A stretch of DNA of 64,000 nt, from contig NC_133024.1 in NCBI RefSeq assembly GCF_048771995.1, positions 59,912,501 through 59,976,500 of the forward strand, written 5' to 3'. Positions within the stretch are counted from its first letter, which is position 1. The number at the start of each line of letters is the position of its first letter. Below are positions 36,629-48,600 of this stretch, piece by piece. The position numbers were made by a program, and so were the translations under genes. Source of the DNA: Taeniopygia guttata (Eukaryota > Chordata > Aves > Passeriformes > Estrildidae). The notes under the pieces are model-generated. The model had not been told where the DNA came from. It made no database searches and saw only the letters and a program-made list of their open reading frames with translations.

Positions 36629-37890
36629 GGGGAGGGGAGGGGAGGGGAGGGGAGGGGAGGGGAGGGGAGGGGAGGGGAGGGGAGGGGAGGGGAGGGGAGG
36701 GGAGGGGAGGGGAGAGGAGAGGAGAGGAGAGGAGAGGAGAGGAGAGGAGAGGAGAGGAGAGGAGAGGAGAGGAGAGGAGAGGAGAGGAGAGGAGAGGAGA
36801 GGAGAGGAGAGGAGAGGAGAGGAGAGGAGAGGAGAGGAGAGGAGAGGAGAGGAGAGGAGAGGAGAGGAGAGGAGAGGAGAGGAGAGGAGAGGAGAGGAGA
36901 GGAGAGGAGAGGAGAGGAGAGGAGAGGAGAGGAGAGGAGAGGAGAGGAGAGGAGAGGAGAGGAGAGGAGAGGAGAGGAGAGGAGAGGAGAGGAGAGGAGA
37001 GGAGAGGAGAGGAGAGGAGAGGAGAGGAGAGGAGAGGAGAGGAGAGGAGAGGAGAGGAGAGGAGAGGAGAGGAGAGGAGAGGAGAGGAGAGGAGAGGAGA
37101 GGAGAGGAGAGGAGAGGAGAGGAGAGGAGAGGAGAGGAGAGGAGAGGAGAGGAGAGGAGAGGAGAGGAGAGGAGAGGAGAGGAGAGGAGAGGAGAGGAGA
37201 GGAGAGGAGAGGAGAGGAGAGGAGAGGAGAGGAGAGGAGAGGAGAGGAGAGGAGAGGAGAGGAGAGGAGAGGAGAGGAGAGGAGAGGAGAGGAGAGGAGA
37301 GGAGAGGAGAGGAGAGGAGAGGAGAGGAGAGGAGAGGAGAGGAGAGGAGAGGAGAGGAGAGGAGAGGAGAGGAGAGGAGAGGAGAGGAGAGGAGAGGAGA
37401 GGAGAGGAGAGGAGAGGAGAGGAGAGGAGAGGAGAGGAGAGGAGAGGAGAGGAGAGGAGAGGAGAGGAGAGGAGAGGAGAGGAGAGGAGAGGAGAGGAGA
37501 GGAGAGGAGAGGAGAGGAGAGGAGAGGAGAGGAGAGGAGAGGAGAGGAGAGGAGAGGAGAGGAGAGGAGAGGAGAGGAGAGGAGAGGAGAGGAGAGGAGA
37601 GGAGAGGAGAGGAGAGGAGAGGAGAGGAGAGGAGAGGAGAGGAGAGGAGAGGAGAGGAGAGGAGAGGAGAGGAGAGGAGAGGAGAGGAGAGGAGAGGAGA
37701 GGAGAGGAGAGGAGAGGAGAGGAGAGGAGAGGAGAGGAGAGGAGAGGAGAGGAGAGGAGAGGAGAGGAGAGGAGAGGAGAGGAGAGGAGAGGAGAGGAGA
37801 GGAGAGGAGAGGAGAGGAGAGGAGAGGAGAGGAGAGGAGAGGAGAGGAGAGGAGAGGAGAGGAGAGGAGAGGAGAGGAGAGGAGAGGAGA
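36629..37890 (+). repeat. Long pentanucleotide array: (GGGGA)17 then (GAGGA)235
   Basis: Positions 36,629-36,713 are 17 pure copies of GGGGA. From 36,714 to 37,890 the unit becomes GAGGA, about 235 copies (1,177 bp) with no interruption visible. All-purine strand on plus, all-pyrimidine on minus. Because the unit has no stop codon in any phase, open frames of about 470 codons cross it in several frames; these are not genes. Confidence 0.98.
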
Positions 37891-37894
37891 TGGC

Positions 37895-40740
37895 CCATGC
37901 CAAGCACACAGGTGTGGATGAAGGGAAGCCCGTGCCACACAGCAAATATGGCAGCCTCACGTGCCCATCAGCAACAAGACATTTATGCTTGGTCAGGGAG
38001 GGACACCGAGGTTTGCATACTGGCAAGGCTGGAGAAAGAGGAAGGTAGAAAGAAGTTCAGTCATACTGAAAAGCATGATTTTGGTAGGGTAATTCTCAGA
38101 TCAGCAGCTCTCCAAACCTCATGCTTTCCCCTGGATCTGGGCACAGGAGTGACCAGGAGGGTAATGGCCTGTTAAAGCTAGGCTGGTTTATGATTTCACA
38201 TGCTTCTGCAGCTTTCAGTTTCCAAGCCAAATACTCTGTAACCTGTCTTAGAGTCTTGTAAGGAAATATTTATTTCAGTTTCACTACAATCTGTCTTATT
38301 TGTGAATCAAGATAAGCCACAAAAATCAAATAAGCTATAAGTAGACTATTTTCACAAAGCAAAGCAGAAGGCCACTTCTAACCAGGGGATACAACCTGCA
38401 ACCAGCCCAGGAAGATTTACACTCCCCAAAACCCGTGTTCAGACTGGTTCCAATAGAACAACCCCCACTGGCAAAGGAGGGGACAGGGCAATGCCTGATC
38501 GCTGATCTTGGAGCAGGTTGTTCCCTCAGCAGAAGTAGCCAAATATCCCTGTGAAACTAAAAGCAGGCAGCTCTTGAGGCCACGGATGAACTTTGAGCAG
38601 TTAAATTTGTTACCAAATTCCCCAAGTCATTTGTTTCAAAGAGATCTTCTGCACTGAAGTGACTGAGTGGATCTGAAAGTTTTCCTTGTGGCTCAGTCTC
38701 AGGCCCTTGCAGAGAGCTTAGTCTTACTTAAAAGTCATAAGGCACAAGATTAATTTCCTGCAAGCAGTCTGAACTTTGAAGGAGAGGCATTTAAGCAAGT
38801 GAAAAATGAAATAGCAGGGGAAAAAACACCCTGTAAAATAAAAGCAACGATAAATAAATAACATGAAAGCATACGCCCCACTTCAAATTTAATAGGCTAC
38901 ACCCAGCCATGAATTATTGATCAAAACCATCCATTTGCTGCAAAGAGGAGTAGTAGTGAAATATTAATAACAGTACATGAGCTAATCTTAGGTTTTACTT
39001 GGTGAGAGAGTGACAAGAAGAGGTTGGAGAAGCCTGGCCACTGTCAGCTCCCAGGTCTGGCTGCAGTGGGAGAAGGGCACACCTCCAAAAATCTCCCAGG
39101 AAAGCGTGCAAGTCCCACAGTTCCAGCAGAGACTGGCAGTGACTCTTCCAGCTGATAAACCCATTCCCAGATGGATATGGGTCTAGAAGTGTCATTCATG
39201 GAGGCTGTTGCAACAATACTGTCTATCCTGTTTTGGTAGTCCTAGAAGCGACAACCAATGTCTTGGTTAGGACCCTAACTCAGTTCAATGTGTTTCCTCA
39301 TTTTCCTGGGTTTCTTTCAGGAAATAATTTGACTTTGTGATGGAAGGGAATACGTGACTTTGGTGGGGCAGCTGGCCAGAGGCTTACAGGAGTAAAAACC
39401 ATGAGAAACTGATGGGAAAAAAATATTTTATTTTTAATTACACTTGTTATGCCAGTTATTTTTGCAAAACTGTGAGGCCACAAAGTAATGATTTTTGAGA
39501 ATCTGATTTGGCAGAAGCTGACTCATGGTTAACCAACCTTCTCATGTACTTTCAGCTTCAATCTCACTCAGTTTTTGGTGAGTGAACCACCATCAGCTTT
39601 GACACAGTAGAAGAATGAGCTTTCCCAGAGTCCCTGCCCTGCACAGGGTGCTGTCACAGTCAAGACAAAGCTGTTCTGCTGCAAACTGGGGCACTGCTAA
39701 CCCATCGCCAGAATATCAAGTACCTGTCTTCTGCTGCAAACCATGTCAGGAGAAAAAAACACACAATTATAAATTACACTGCTCTCCTGAACAGCAGGCC
39801 ACTTTTTGCCAAGAAAACAATAATTCCATTACCTTTGGATCTAGATGAAACTTTGCACACAAATACCTGAAACTAAACAAAATGTCGTGTGCACATGGGT
39901 TCACCCACATATGTGTCTCCTTGAACACTCTATCATTATGTTGACTTTATAGGTTTCTAAATGTTAGAAATTTTACATCCTAGGCTGTCTGCTCTGTGCT
40001 TACCTAAGTCGTCTTCTTTTTCTTCTCAGCTTTTTTAAAAGCTATATTCTTGTATATCTTCCTCTTTCTTTGGCATGTTTCCCTTTATTATCTCATTTTT
40101 CCTTTACACATTTTCTTTTTCTTTCCCCTGCTTTTCCATCTACGTCTTGTCATTTCCTCACTCCTACCCTTGAAGTTTCTGCTTGTTTGCTCTCAAGTTT
40201 TGGAGCCAGCATTCCTCATAAAATTTGTAACTGTGCTCAGATCAGAATCAAGACTTCTTGCTCGCAGCCTCTCACATGCAAGCTTGGGGCCCAAGCTTTG
40301 CACTGGAACTGCTGTCCAGAAACACTTACAAGCAGTTCCCTGTCAGGAGGGGAAACTTTGCATAACACAGAAGGAACTTGCTGGGTTTCTACAGCACATC
40401 CAAAAAAAAAAAAAATTTCCCCCTGTGCACTGCCAAACCGAAAGGGTTTTGTTTCCAGCCTTGCCATGGTTGTGTTTGCAGAGCCAGTCCTGCTTCTGGA
40501 GCTGCATCAGGGGTACCTGTCATCCTCCTGCAGGTGAAGGGTGTACACCAGCACTAGGCTGTCCATACCCTGTGCTGGGTATCAGCCTTTTGCTCAGAAG
40601 CAACATGCCCTGCATCTACCGAAGCTGCAGGACAAGGGAAAAAAAAAAAAAAAAAAAATTATTTTTTCCAAAAAAAAGAGAGGGTTTTCTCTGGTGGGGG
40701 GGCATCATATGGAAATCAAACACAGGAGGAATCTGTCTAC
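37895..40740. other. Intergenic, nothing recognised
   Basis: No recognisable coding exon. A 13-base A run at about 40,405 and a 20-base A run at 40,640-40,659 are the only simple-sequence features noted. The 237-codon frame at 40,050-40,763 is T/C-rich and contains translated A and T runs; it looks like chance. Confidence 0.45.
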
Positions 40741-40744
40741 AGCT

Positions 40745-41055
40745 GTCTGAAAAGAGGCTGTAGCCAGGCTGGGGTCAAGTCTCTTGTCCCAGGTAACAAC
40801 TGACAGGACAAGAGTTGTCTGGTTGTGCCAGGGGTGGTTCATATTGTTATTAGGAAAAAATTTCTTCCCTAGGCAGGAACAGGCTTCCTAGGGAAGTGCT
40901 TGAGTCCCCATCTCTGGAGGCGTTTAAAAGATGTGTAAATATAGCACTCAAGGACATGGTTTAATGGTGGACTTGACAGTGCTTGGTTTATCATTGAACT
41001 TCATGTTATCTTAAGGGTCTTTTCCAATCTGTTATTCTGTTATTCTGTGATCTGA
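40745..41055 (+). mobile_element. CR1 3'-end fragment with intact terminal repeat
   Basis: The plus strand follows the CR1 3' UTR: GTCTCTTGTCCCAGGTAAC, GGAAAAAATTTCTTCCCTAG and GTCTTTTCCAATCTGTTATT. It ends in the family's short terminal repeat, TTATTCTGTTATTCTGTGAT. Confidence 0.92.
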
Positions 41056-41059
41056 GGTC

Positions 41060-44000
41060 AGGCTTTTCACAAAGGCCCTGAATCCAACGAACTCTTACCT
41101 GTTTTCTCTATTTTTGTAAAGGAATCTGAACTCATCTAGTCCTCATAATGTTTTTACTTAGTGATCAACTAGACTTCTGAGTCGGACCTTGTATTTGGGA
41201 TTAATCTCTTCCATGACACATAAAAATACAAGAAGAAAAGGCTTTGGAAGGGGGAAATGCTGCCCCCTTTAGCAATGAGAAACACTGATTATAGTTGCCA
41301 CCAAAAAAACACAGTTATTATTCCCTTATATTCTCAGTATCAGTGTTGATTATCTCAAGTAAGCAAAAAGACGCTTTTCCTTAATTTTTTGGTTTGTTCT
41401 TTTAATATTCATCTTCTTGGTCAAACACCTTTCTCTCCTACTGGTTGATGTTGATATTTCTTGAAAGATCCACTGAGATAAGGCTGGAAGAGATGTGAAT
41501 ACAAAATCCCTGCAAGGCAACTGAAGGGTATCCACCCAAAGGCATGCTCCTATTATCAAAGTGTCTCTCTGTCTAGAGCAGCAGCCCAGGCTTTGACAGT
41601 CATGGTGGCCAAGACACAACTGAGAAAAATTTGGGCAGCCTGAACAAGTTTTAACAAACAACATATTTAGCACCTGACTAAGAATATAGTCAGGAAGACC
41701 CTTGATGTTGGGATAGTTGTTAAGTTAGAAATCCTACAGAAGTTACATGTTACAAAAGAGAAGACCAAACTGTAATTCTGCTCACTGCTAGAAGTGAAGG
41801 ATTTTTGAGGGAGCACAGAGAGATGGGAGATCCACTGCTCGAAAGCAAGTACCACGGTGAGGTGTCAGACACGTGTCAGGTGCATGAGTTTGATCCCAGA
41901 GGTGCTGCTTGTGTTGCTCCCTGTGGGCACCATCCAGGAGCTGCCTCACCATGAGAGAACAGACAGAGCACATCCACTGACAAGCAGGAGAGTTCCTTGT
42001 CTCTGTATCCTCACTGCTCCATTTTCTGTGCTGCAGTGGCCAATACTCCCTGAAAGCTAATGAGGCAAAGACATCAGGTGTGTTTGTGTTTTCAAATGCC
42101 AGAAGACTCAAAAGAGCCCCTAAAGGACTGTTATTGGAAAAGAGAACAAAACTTTAGCCGGAGTGTTATCTAAAAGACAAACTTGAAACAAACAATTGCT
42201 CTTTTGACAAAGTGTTCAAGACACACGGGAGAAAATGAAATGTTAAACAATTCAGTAGCAAACAAAAACTCCACAACTGTATTGATCTTGTGTGGGTGGG
42301 TGGGTGGGTGGTGTCAGGAATTTAGAAACCAAGGCCTTTCAGGCAAAAAGCCCTGTGCTATCCAAGTGACACACACAGTGGTCACTTTGCCTTCTTTGCT
42401 GTCACAAAGCATGGAAAAAAACCCAAACTGTTCCAGACTGCTGCCCAAAAATCCCCTGTATAAACAGCACAAGAAGCAAGGCACAAGGAGCAAATGTTTG
42501 GCCCTACTCATCTCTGCTTCCTACTAAATAAATGCACAGACCACGGCACCTCTGCAGGTCACCCCCAAGCCATCAGTGAAGTCCATTTTCCCAGGCACTC
42601 ACTGACCAGAAGGGAACAGGTGCACACAACCCATCTCCTAAACCAAAACCCCAAAAGGCACAGTGTCACTATCCCGACTTGGCTTTGCTGCCCAGTTTCC
42701 ATTCCTCATTGTACAGTTGAGAGAGTGAGCAGTATGGCTTTGGAGATGGGCTCAGGCAGATCTGTTTAGCCCCTTCCTGGATATTTATCCATGCCTCATG
42801 CAATGAATGGCAAACTCCAACAACTCTGAGCTCAGCTGTTCCCAAGCAGCAAAGATTCAGACCCCTGGACACATTGAAGATGAAAGAAATCTCTGCAGAA
42901 GATACCACTTGCCAATGTGACCTGTAGGTCATGACCTGTAATTGGATAACTGGCCTGAATGGACAACTGAGGCATGGCCACCATCCCCGTCCCTGGCCAG
43001 GCGGCTGGAGCTGTGCCAAGGACAGCATGGGCGTGCAGGGAGCCTGGGGCTGGGATTGCCCCAGTCCCATTCTGCTGGCCATGTTCCCACTGAAGCACCA
43101 GGCAGGCACTGCCGTGGGCAATATGCACAGGCTGGCTGAGGAGCCCATCCCAGAACCTGGGACCAGGCACAGGAAGCCACATTGCTGCCTGAGGGTGGAA
43201 ATGACCTCACCACTGTGAAGAGCTGGCCATGTACCCCGGTACACCAAGCATAGAGGAATGTGTGATACAGCTGAGAACTTTTTTTCCAGAATGCTCCTGG
43301 GTGCTCAGTTTTTCTTTCACATCTTTCTATCCTCTCTTTGCCTATAGCTGATTTCTGCAAAAGATCCTGGAGATTCCAGGCATTGTGGTTCCAGGAACTG
43401 AAGACAGAGAAGAATAAGGATTTGCCAAAGGTCTTGCACTCTGCCAGATGACAGAGAGAGGCAGGCAAGAGAAACCAGACAACAGACAGGCACAAAAATG
43501 GCTTGCTCTACCACTATCATTCAGAAAGCTGCAAAGCATGGAGGAAAAGGAAGGAGCACCCTTAGTTTTTATTTCAATCCACTTTGCTAGCCAGGGCTAA
43601 AGGTAAGGCACACAGGAGGGGTGAACTGAGATAAAAGAGTAGCAAAAATCATCAAATAGCTCAAGGGAAAGAGGGTTCAGTGTCGAGAGTGGCAGGAGCA
43701 GTCTGTCTGCTGGTTAAGCTTGCTTTTTCTTGTTTAATGCTCCTTGAGGCAATTCTGTGTCTTTGGCCACCTGGTAAGTTATGAGCTTCCCAGGAGCAGC
43801 AATGAGTTTCTGACAGACAGGAATTCTAAATCTTTTCTAAGCATTACTCTGGAAAGTATCTAAGTTTAGGTTTAACTAGGTATGTTCTTCAGCTCTTCAC
43901 AACATTACATATTACATGACTGACTATCTGTGTAATGAAATATCCATTTTAGCTGTCAGAAATACTGGATAGAAACACTGAACTATAGCAGAGCCAGGCA

Positions 44001-44790
44001 AAGAAAATCCCATCAATTTGCCCGGTTCCCCTCTCTCCTGTGCATGTGGGCTGTTCCTGAAATTGCAACAGGAAGAGGAAGGAAAACTGGGGTCAGGCTC
44101 TGATGGCTTGCAACAATCCCCCACACACCCATCTCTTCCTGGCTCCTTCCCCAGAGAAGGAAGACCCACCACGCTCCTGAGCACCACACTGACACTGTAA
44201 TGTACCCCCAGCTCCACAGGGCACATTCTGGCTTGCAAATCCCATTTAAACAAGAGGGGTTGCAGGTGCCTTTGCAAAGACTAGATTTAGGTTTTGTTTG
44301 CATTTCCATAGTAGTCTCAGCTGTATATTGCAACCTCTGTTTCCTCCATTGCTGAAGAGCTGTTGTCTTTGATTGTAAAAGTGTATTTCCACAGCCCAGT
44401 GGGATTCCAGCACCTTGGGCATTTTCTGCTTAAAGGCCAGGGATGCCTTTGCCAAGTTAATTTCTGGACACAGCACTGTGGGGACAGCTGGCCCGAGAAT
44501 CATGATGCTACAGCTACTCTATGCCCATGGGTGTGTTCCTCCAGGGAGTGCAAGAGGTGAGACTCATGAATGAGAATGAAATTACTGTGCATTTACTGAG
44601 ATCCCCTGCACTGGCTGCTCTGCATCCTGGCATCAAAACTTCACAGCGTCCCTTCCCAGCACACAGGTGCATTCTGCAGCACACCTGCACTCTCAAACCC
44701 CAGCTTTTACCAAAGGACGTATTTTTAGCAGGTCTTCCAACCTGCCCTTGCAAAATAAGTTGTCATTTAAGCAAAGGCCATGTGCTTGCG
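41060..44790. other. Intergenic, nothing recognised
   Basis: Moderately GC-rich between about 42.9 and 43.2 kb, otherwise AT-rich. A short (GTGG)n run lies at 42,293-42,311. Frames of up to 192 codons on the minus strand (42,669-43,495) overlap one another in different phases and show no domain features. Confidence 0.45.
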
Positions 44791-44794
44791 GTTT

Positions 44795-45340
44795 GCATCA
44801 AAAGAAACACCAAGGGAGGTGATACTCCCCCTCTACTCCACTGTTATGAGACCCCTACCTGTGCTGCTTCAGCTCTGGAGGTGGGACCCCTACATTAGGA
44901 CATGAACCTGCAGGAGCAAATCCAAAGGATGGCCACACAGAAGATCAGAGAGCTGGAGCACCTCTCCTATGAAGAACTGGGGCTGTCCAACCTGGAGTAG
45001 AGAAGGCTCCAAGGAGACTTTTTAGCAGCCTCACAGCACTTAAAGGGGCTTACAAGACAACTGGGGAAGAAATTTTCACAAGGGCATGCTTTAAGATGAA
45101 AGAGGATGGGTTTAGAGTAGATATTAGGAAGAGATTAATTACTGCAAGGGTGTTGTGGCCCAGGCATAAGGTGCCTAGAGGAGCTGTGGATGCCCCATCC
45201 CTGGAAGTTTTCAAGGCCAGGTTGGATGGGGCTTTGAGCAACTTGGTCTAGTGGAAGGTGTCCCTGCCCGTGGCAGGGAGGTTGGAATTAGATAATGTTT
45301 AAATATCTGTTCCAACCCAAAGTATTCCATGATTCTGCCC
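44795..45340 (+). mobile_element. CR1 fragment covering the end of ORF2 and the 3' UTR
   Basis: The copy begins near the AGGGAGGTGATACTCCCC coding motif. It carries GAGCTGGAGCACCTCTCCTA and GGATGCCCCATCCCTGGAAG, and ends with TTCCAACCCAAAGTATTCC, CATGATTCTGC. About 545 bp, with small deletions relative to the consensus as I remember it. Confidence 0.93.
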
Positions 45341-45369
45341 AAAATTTCTGGGACAATGCTACTGCATAG

Positions 45370-45650
45370 ATTCTGTGCACCTGGGCCAACACAAGAGAGC
45401 CCGTATATCCCACCACAAGAAAGACTCTGAGAGGAAGGATAAGAGGATAAATGCATGGCAGATACGTGGTGGTCAGCTACTAGGATTTCTGATTACCATT
45501 GGTTGCAAAGACCCATTTAATTATGTGCATGTAGACAATGAAGGCATAGTAGTGCAGAAATTCCGAGATCCGGAGAAAAATCTGAGTTTGCTGAAAGAAG
45601 CTAGCTCAACTGAGATGCTGCCAACTTATCCATTCTACTTTTCCCATTAA
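45370..45650 (+). other. Uncharacterised 91-codon open frame with following poly(A) signal
   Basis: An open frame begins just past the end of the CR1 copy and stops at 45,648-45,650. A possible acceptor (CTGCATAG) precedes 45,370. There is an AATAAA at 45,657-45,662. The peptide has a basic N-terminal stretch (QHKRARISHHKKDSERKDKR), a hydrophobic patch (LLGFLITIG) and an ordinary mixed C-terminal part (NYVHVDNEGIVVQKF). I do not recognise it. It could be a terminal exon, a retrocopy, or chance. Confidence 0.25.
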
Positions 45651-45664
45651 AAAATTAATAAAAA

Positions 45665-48600
45665 AAAGAAATATATTTCTAAAACATTTGTCCACAAGAG
45701 ACCTTTCACTGTTTGAAATAGAGGCCTAACTCTAACTTTTGGTTGGTTGTTCCTCTTCTGACCTTCTTGTCTGACCTGCTTGTCTATCTTGGGCACTTAA
45801 TTCTGAAAGAGGAGGTTGGCAAAGTCAGGACATTGGGATTTAAACAAGAACTGCATACACAGGCAAATACTTGGGCACTCACAACTTTGCACCAAGCCAG
45901 AGTTGTCTGAAAACCAGTGTAAAATGACAGCCTTCATCTAAGGGCTAATTTTGAATTTGCTTGAAAAGTTGATTTCTCATCTAAGTGTATAGCATTCACA
46001 CAAAATTACTGGGGCTCATTGGTATATCACAATATTAAGGCGGCACTGCCTTTTTAACTGAATGAATGCCCAAAATGAAAAGAAGGAAGGAGAAGGATGC
46101 TATTTGTTTTAAAACATGTGATTCATATTAACAAATATTCTGATTCCTTTTGATAGTAGAAACCATAAGTAAAAAGTGTCATCTATCCTGTAACTTACAG
46201 GAGACTGAAGGTAGGTCTAAGGGATCTCAGGTAAGGGCATTTTCTCTCTCTAACTGACTATAAATCTCTTCCTCATTTTCTGGGAAGTATTTCTCCTTTG
46301 GTATCTCTTTTATGACCTATCCATCTCTCTGAGGCAAACAGACAATATAAGAGCTGTGTTTGCAATATAAGAATAAAGAAACTGATAACCACCTCATCGT
46401 GTAAAGCACTTACCATTATCAAGAAGCAAACTGTGCAAAATAGTACTTTTCTCTTGCAGGAATTTTAAATTATTTGTCCCAATTGCCTTGTGCATACTGA
46501 CCCCTCAATACTACCCAAACCCCAGGCTTCCTACTGACACATTCAAAGACAGTTTGTTTTTAAGTAAAAGCTTTTCAAAGCTAGATGATTGTTCTGGGAC
46601 ACATTCTTTCATGTGCACAGTAGACCTTCAGTGGGCATCACCCTCTCCTCATCAAGAAGGGAGCAGCATGGAGGTTCTTTTTCTGCTCATTTCCCTCTGC
46701 TATCATCTGTCCATGTGATTCCATGTTATTACTGCAACACTTCTAGGCAGCAGATGCCCCCAGGATGATCAGCTGATGGCACCTCAGGTATCCCCCCCAT
46801 CCCCCACAGCCACAGGGGAGCCTGTTCCCACAGTCAGAGATGGCTTCTTTGGAGGAACAACCCCACCAGACACCTGGACAAGACATTTGGCTTTGGGTAC
46901 CTGGTGAGTGGGATACTTTCCTGTGATTCTTGCTCTTTTTGGCAAGAGGAGCCAGGAGTTATTCTGCCTAGCCTTACAACAGAGCACTTAGTGAGGACTC
47001 CTCCTGATGAGTTGCATCCAAGATAAGAGCTGTTAGGGGAAACTATGGTTTATTTTTTAAAGACACATAAATGACTTCATTTTAATTCACAGGCCAAAAA
47101 AAAAAAAAAAAAAAAAAACTGATGTTGCTGCTCATTTGCTCATTGCATGTCCCCGCTCACACTTCCTGTGTTAATCACACTTCTAACTTTGCTCATTAGA
47201 GCCAAGCTGACCGAGTCACTAACATGCAAATGGCCTCACTGTGACTGCAAAATGTAATCCAAGCTATTTCCACTCATACTGTGTTCCTTTGCTGTTTTCT
47301 CTAACCCTGGCTGAACTGAGATTCTAGAATGCCTGCATGTCTTAAGCCAGGTAATCTGAAATCTATGTTTTCCTTTGAAAACTCTGACCTGGATACACAG
47401 GTGAAGAAATGTAACAGTGAACTCATGACACCCACCTATACAAAAGCACAGCACAGTTATGGGAAGGGGAAGGAGAGAAAAAATTGTCCCCTTATAGAAT
47501 GTCATGCATACAAGGACTGTATAGAAAACAACAGGGCAAAAATTCTAGAAGAGTTTGCTGATGCTTAATACAGATGCTTCTGAATTCAAAAGTTAGGTAA
47601 AAGATATTTAGTTTATTAAGAGATTTTGACCTATGAGATAAATTGTTTAGTTTTTTTGTAAATGAAAGGAAGAGTTTGTCTGTGATATGCATTGAAATCT
47701 CATCTTTGGAATTCTTCCAATAAGAAAAAGAAAAATTACATTGACAACTTCCTAAAGTCAATAATTCAGGACCTTTTATAAAAAAAATCAGAGAATGTTC
47801 TCATGTTTCTTCACATAATCATGAAACACAGAAGTTTCTTCTAAAGATACTATTTTAAGATATGCTTTCAGTGACTCAGCTTGAAACTTCTGCTTAAGAG
47901 CAGACACTGGGTTTTGTTTCCTTGTTACCTAAAATGATGACCATATAAAACTATTAAAACAACAACAAAAAAAAGGCTTCTTTTACAGATTTTTTACCCT
48001 CCCAATTCCTCTTTTACCCAGCATACTGGCTCCCTTTTACTAGTACACACAAGAAAATGAAACTTTTTGGGGTTTTTTGTAAAGTACTCAAGTCTTGGAA
48101 ACAAATATTTTTACCACTGCATTTACAGTGCTTTATCAATTACAGAATGATGCTGACCTCCTTTTCCAAAAGCTTTTGAACTTGCCGATTAAAATGTGAT
48201 GTAAATGTTAAATGTGCTGCCACATATCTCTCCCCAAATATTTTGACACTTGAGTTTTAACCATGGTTTTCCATCATGTGGTACACAAGTTTAAATAGCT
48301 GAGAAAAAAAGACTGTGTATATGTAGGTGGGATGGAAACTTTGGAGTTCATCTACCCAAACCTCATACTCAGTGGGTCACATTAAAATTCAATGCTATGA
48401 GGAAGGAAACTTTTCTGATGTAAATGCATGCTTACTTAGCTCATTCCTATGAGTGTTCCCAGTTAAAACGCTTCACTTTCTGCAGGAAAGGGCTTGCAAG
48501 AGCAAAATGAGTTGTACTGACCTTCTTCCGAGACTTTCTTTTAAGAAAAAGCCCTGCAAACAACCTCAGTGGCTTCCTGAAACAGCAGTAGTCAAGGGCA

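Noticed and set aside
36503-38026. Open frames of about 470 codons on both strands encoding repeats such as GEERR or LLSSP
   Set aside because: They are translations of the stop-free pentanucleotide array in several phases at once, with no gene features.
40050-40763. 237-codon plus-strand frame with a hydrophobic start
   Set aside because: The hydrophobic part comes from T/C-rich sequence and the rest translates A runs; no conserved features.
42669-43495. Overlapping minus-strand frames of 116-192 codons
   Set aside because: Three phases are open across the same moderately GC-rich stretch, which indicates composition instead of coding.
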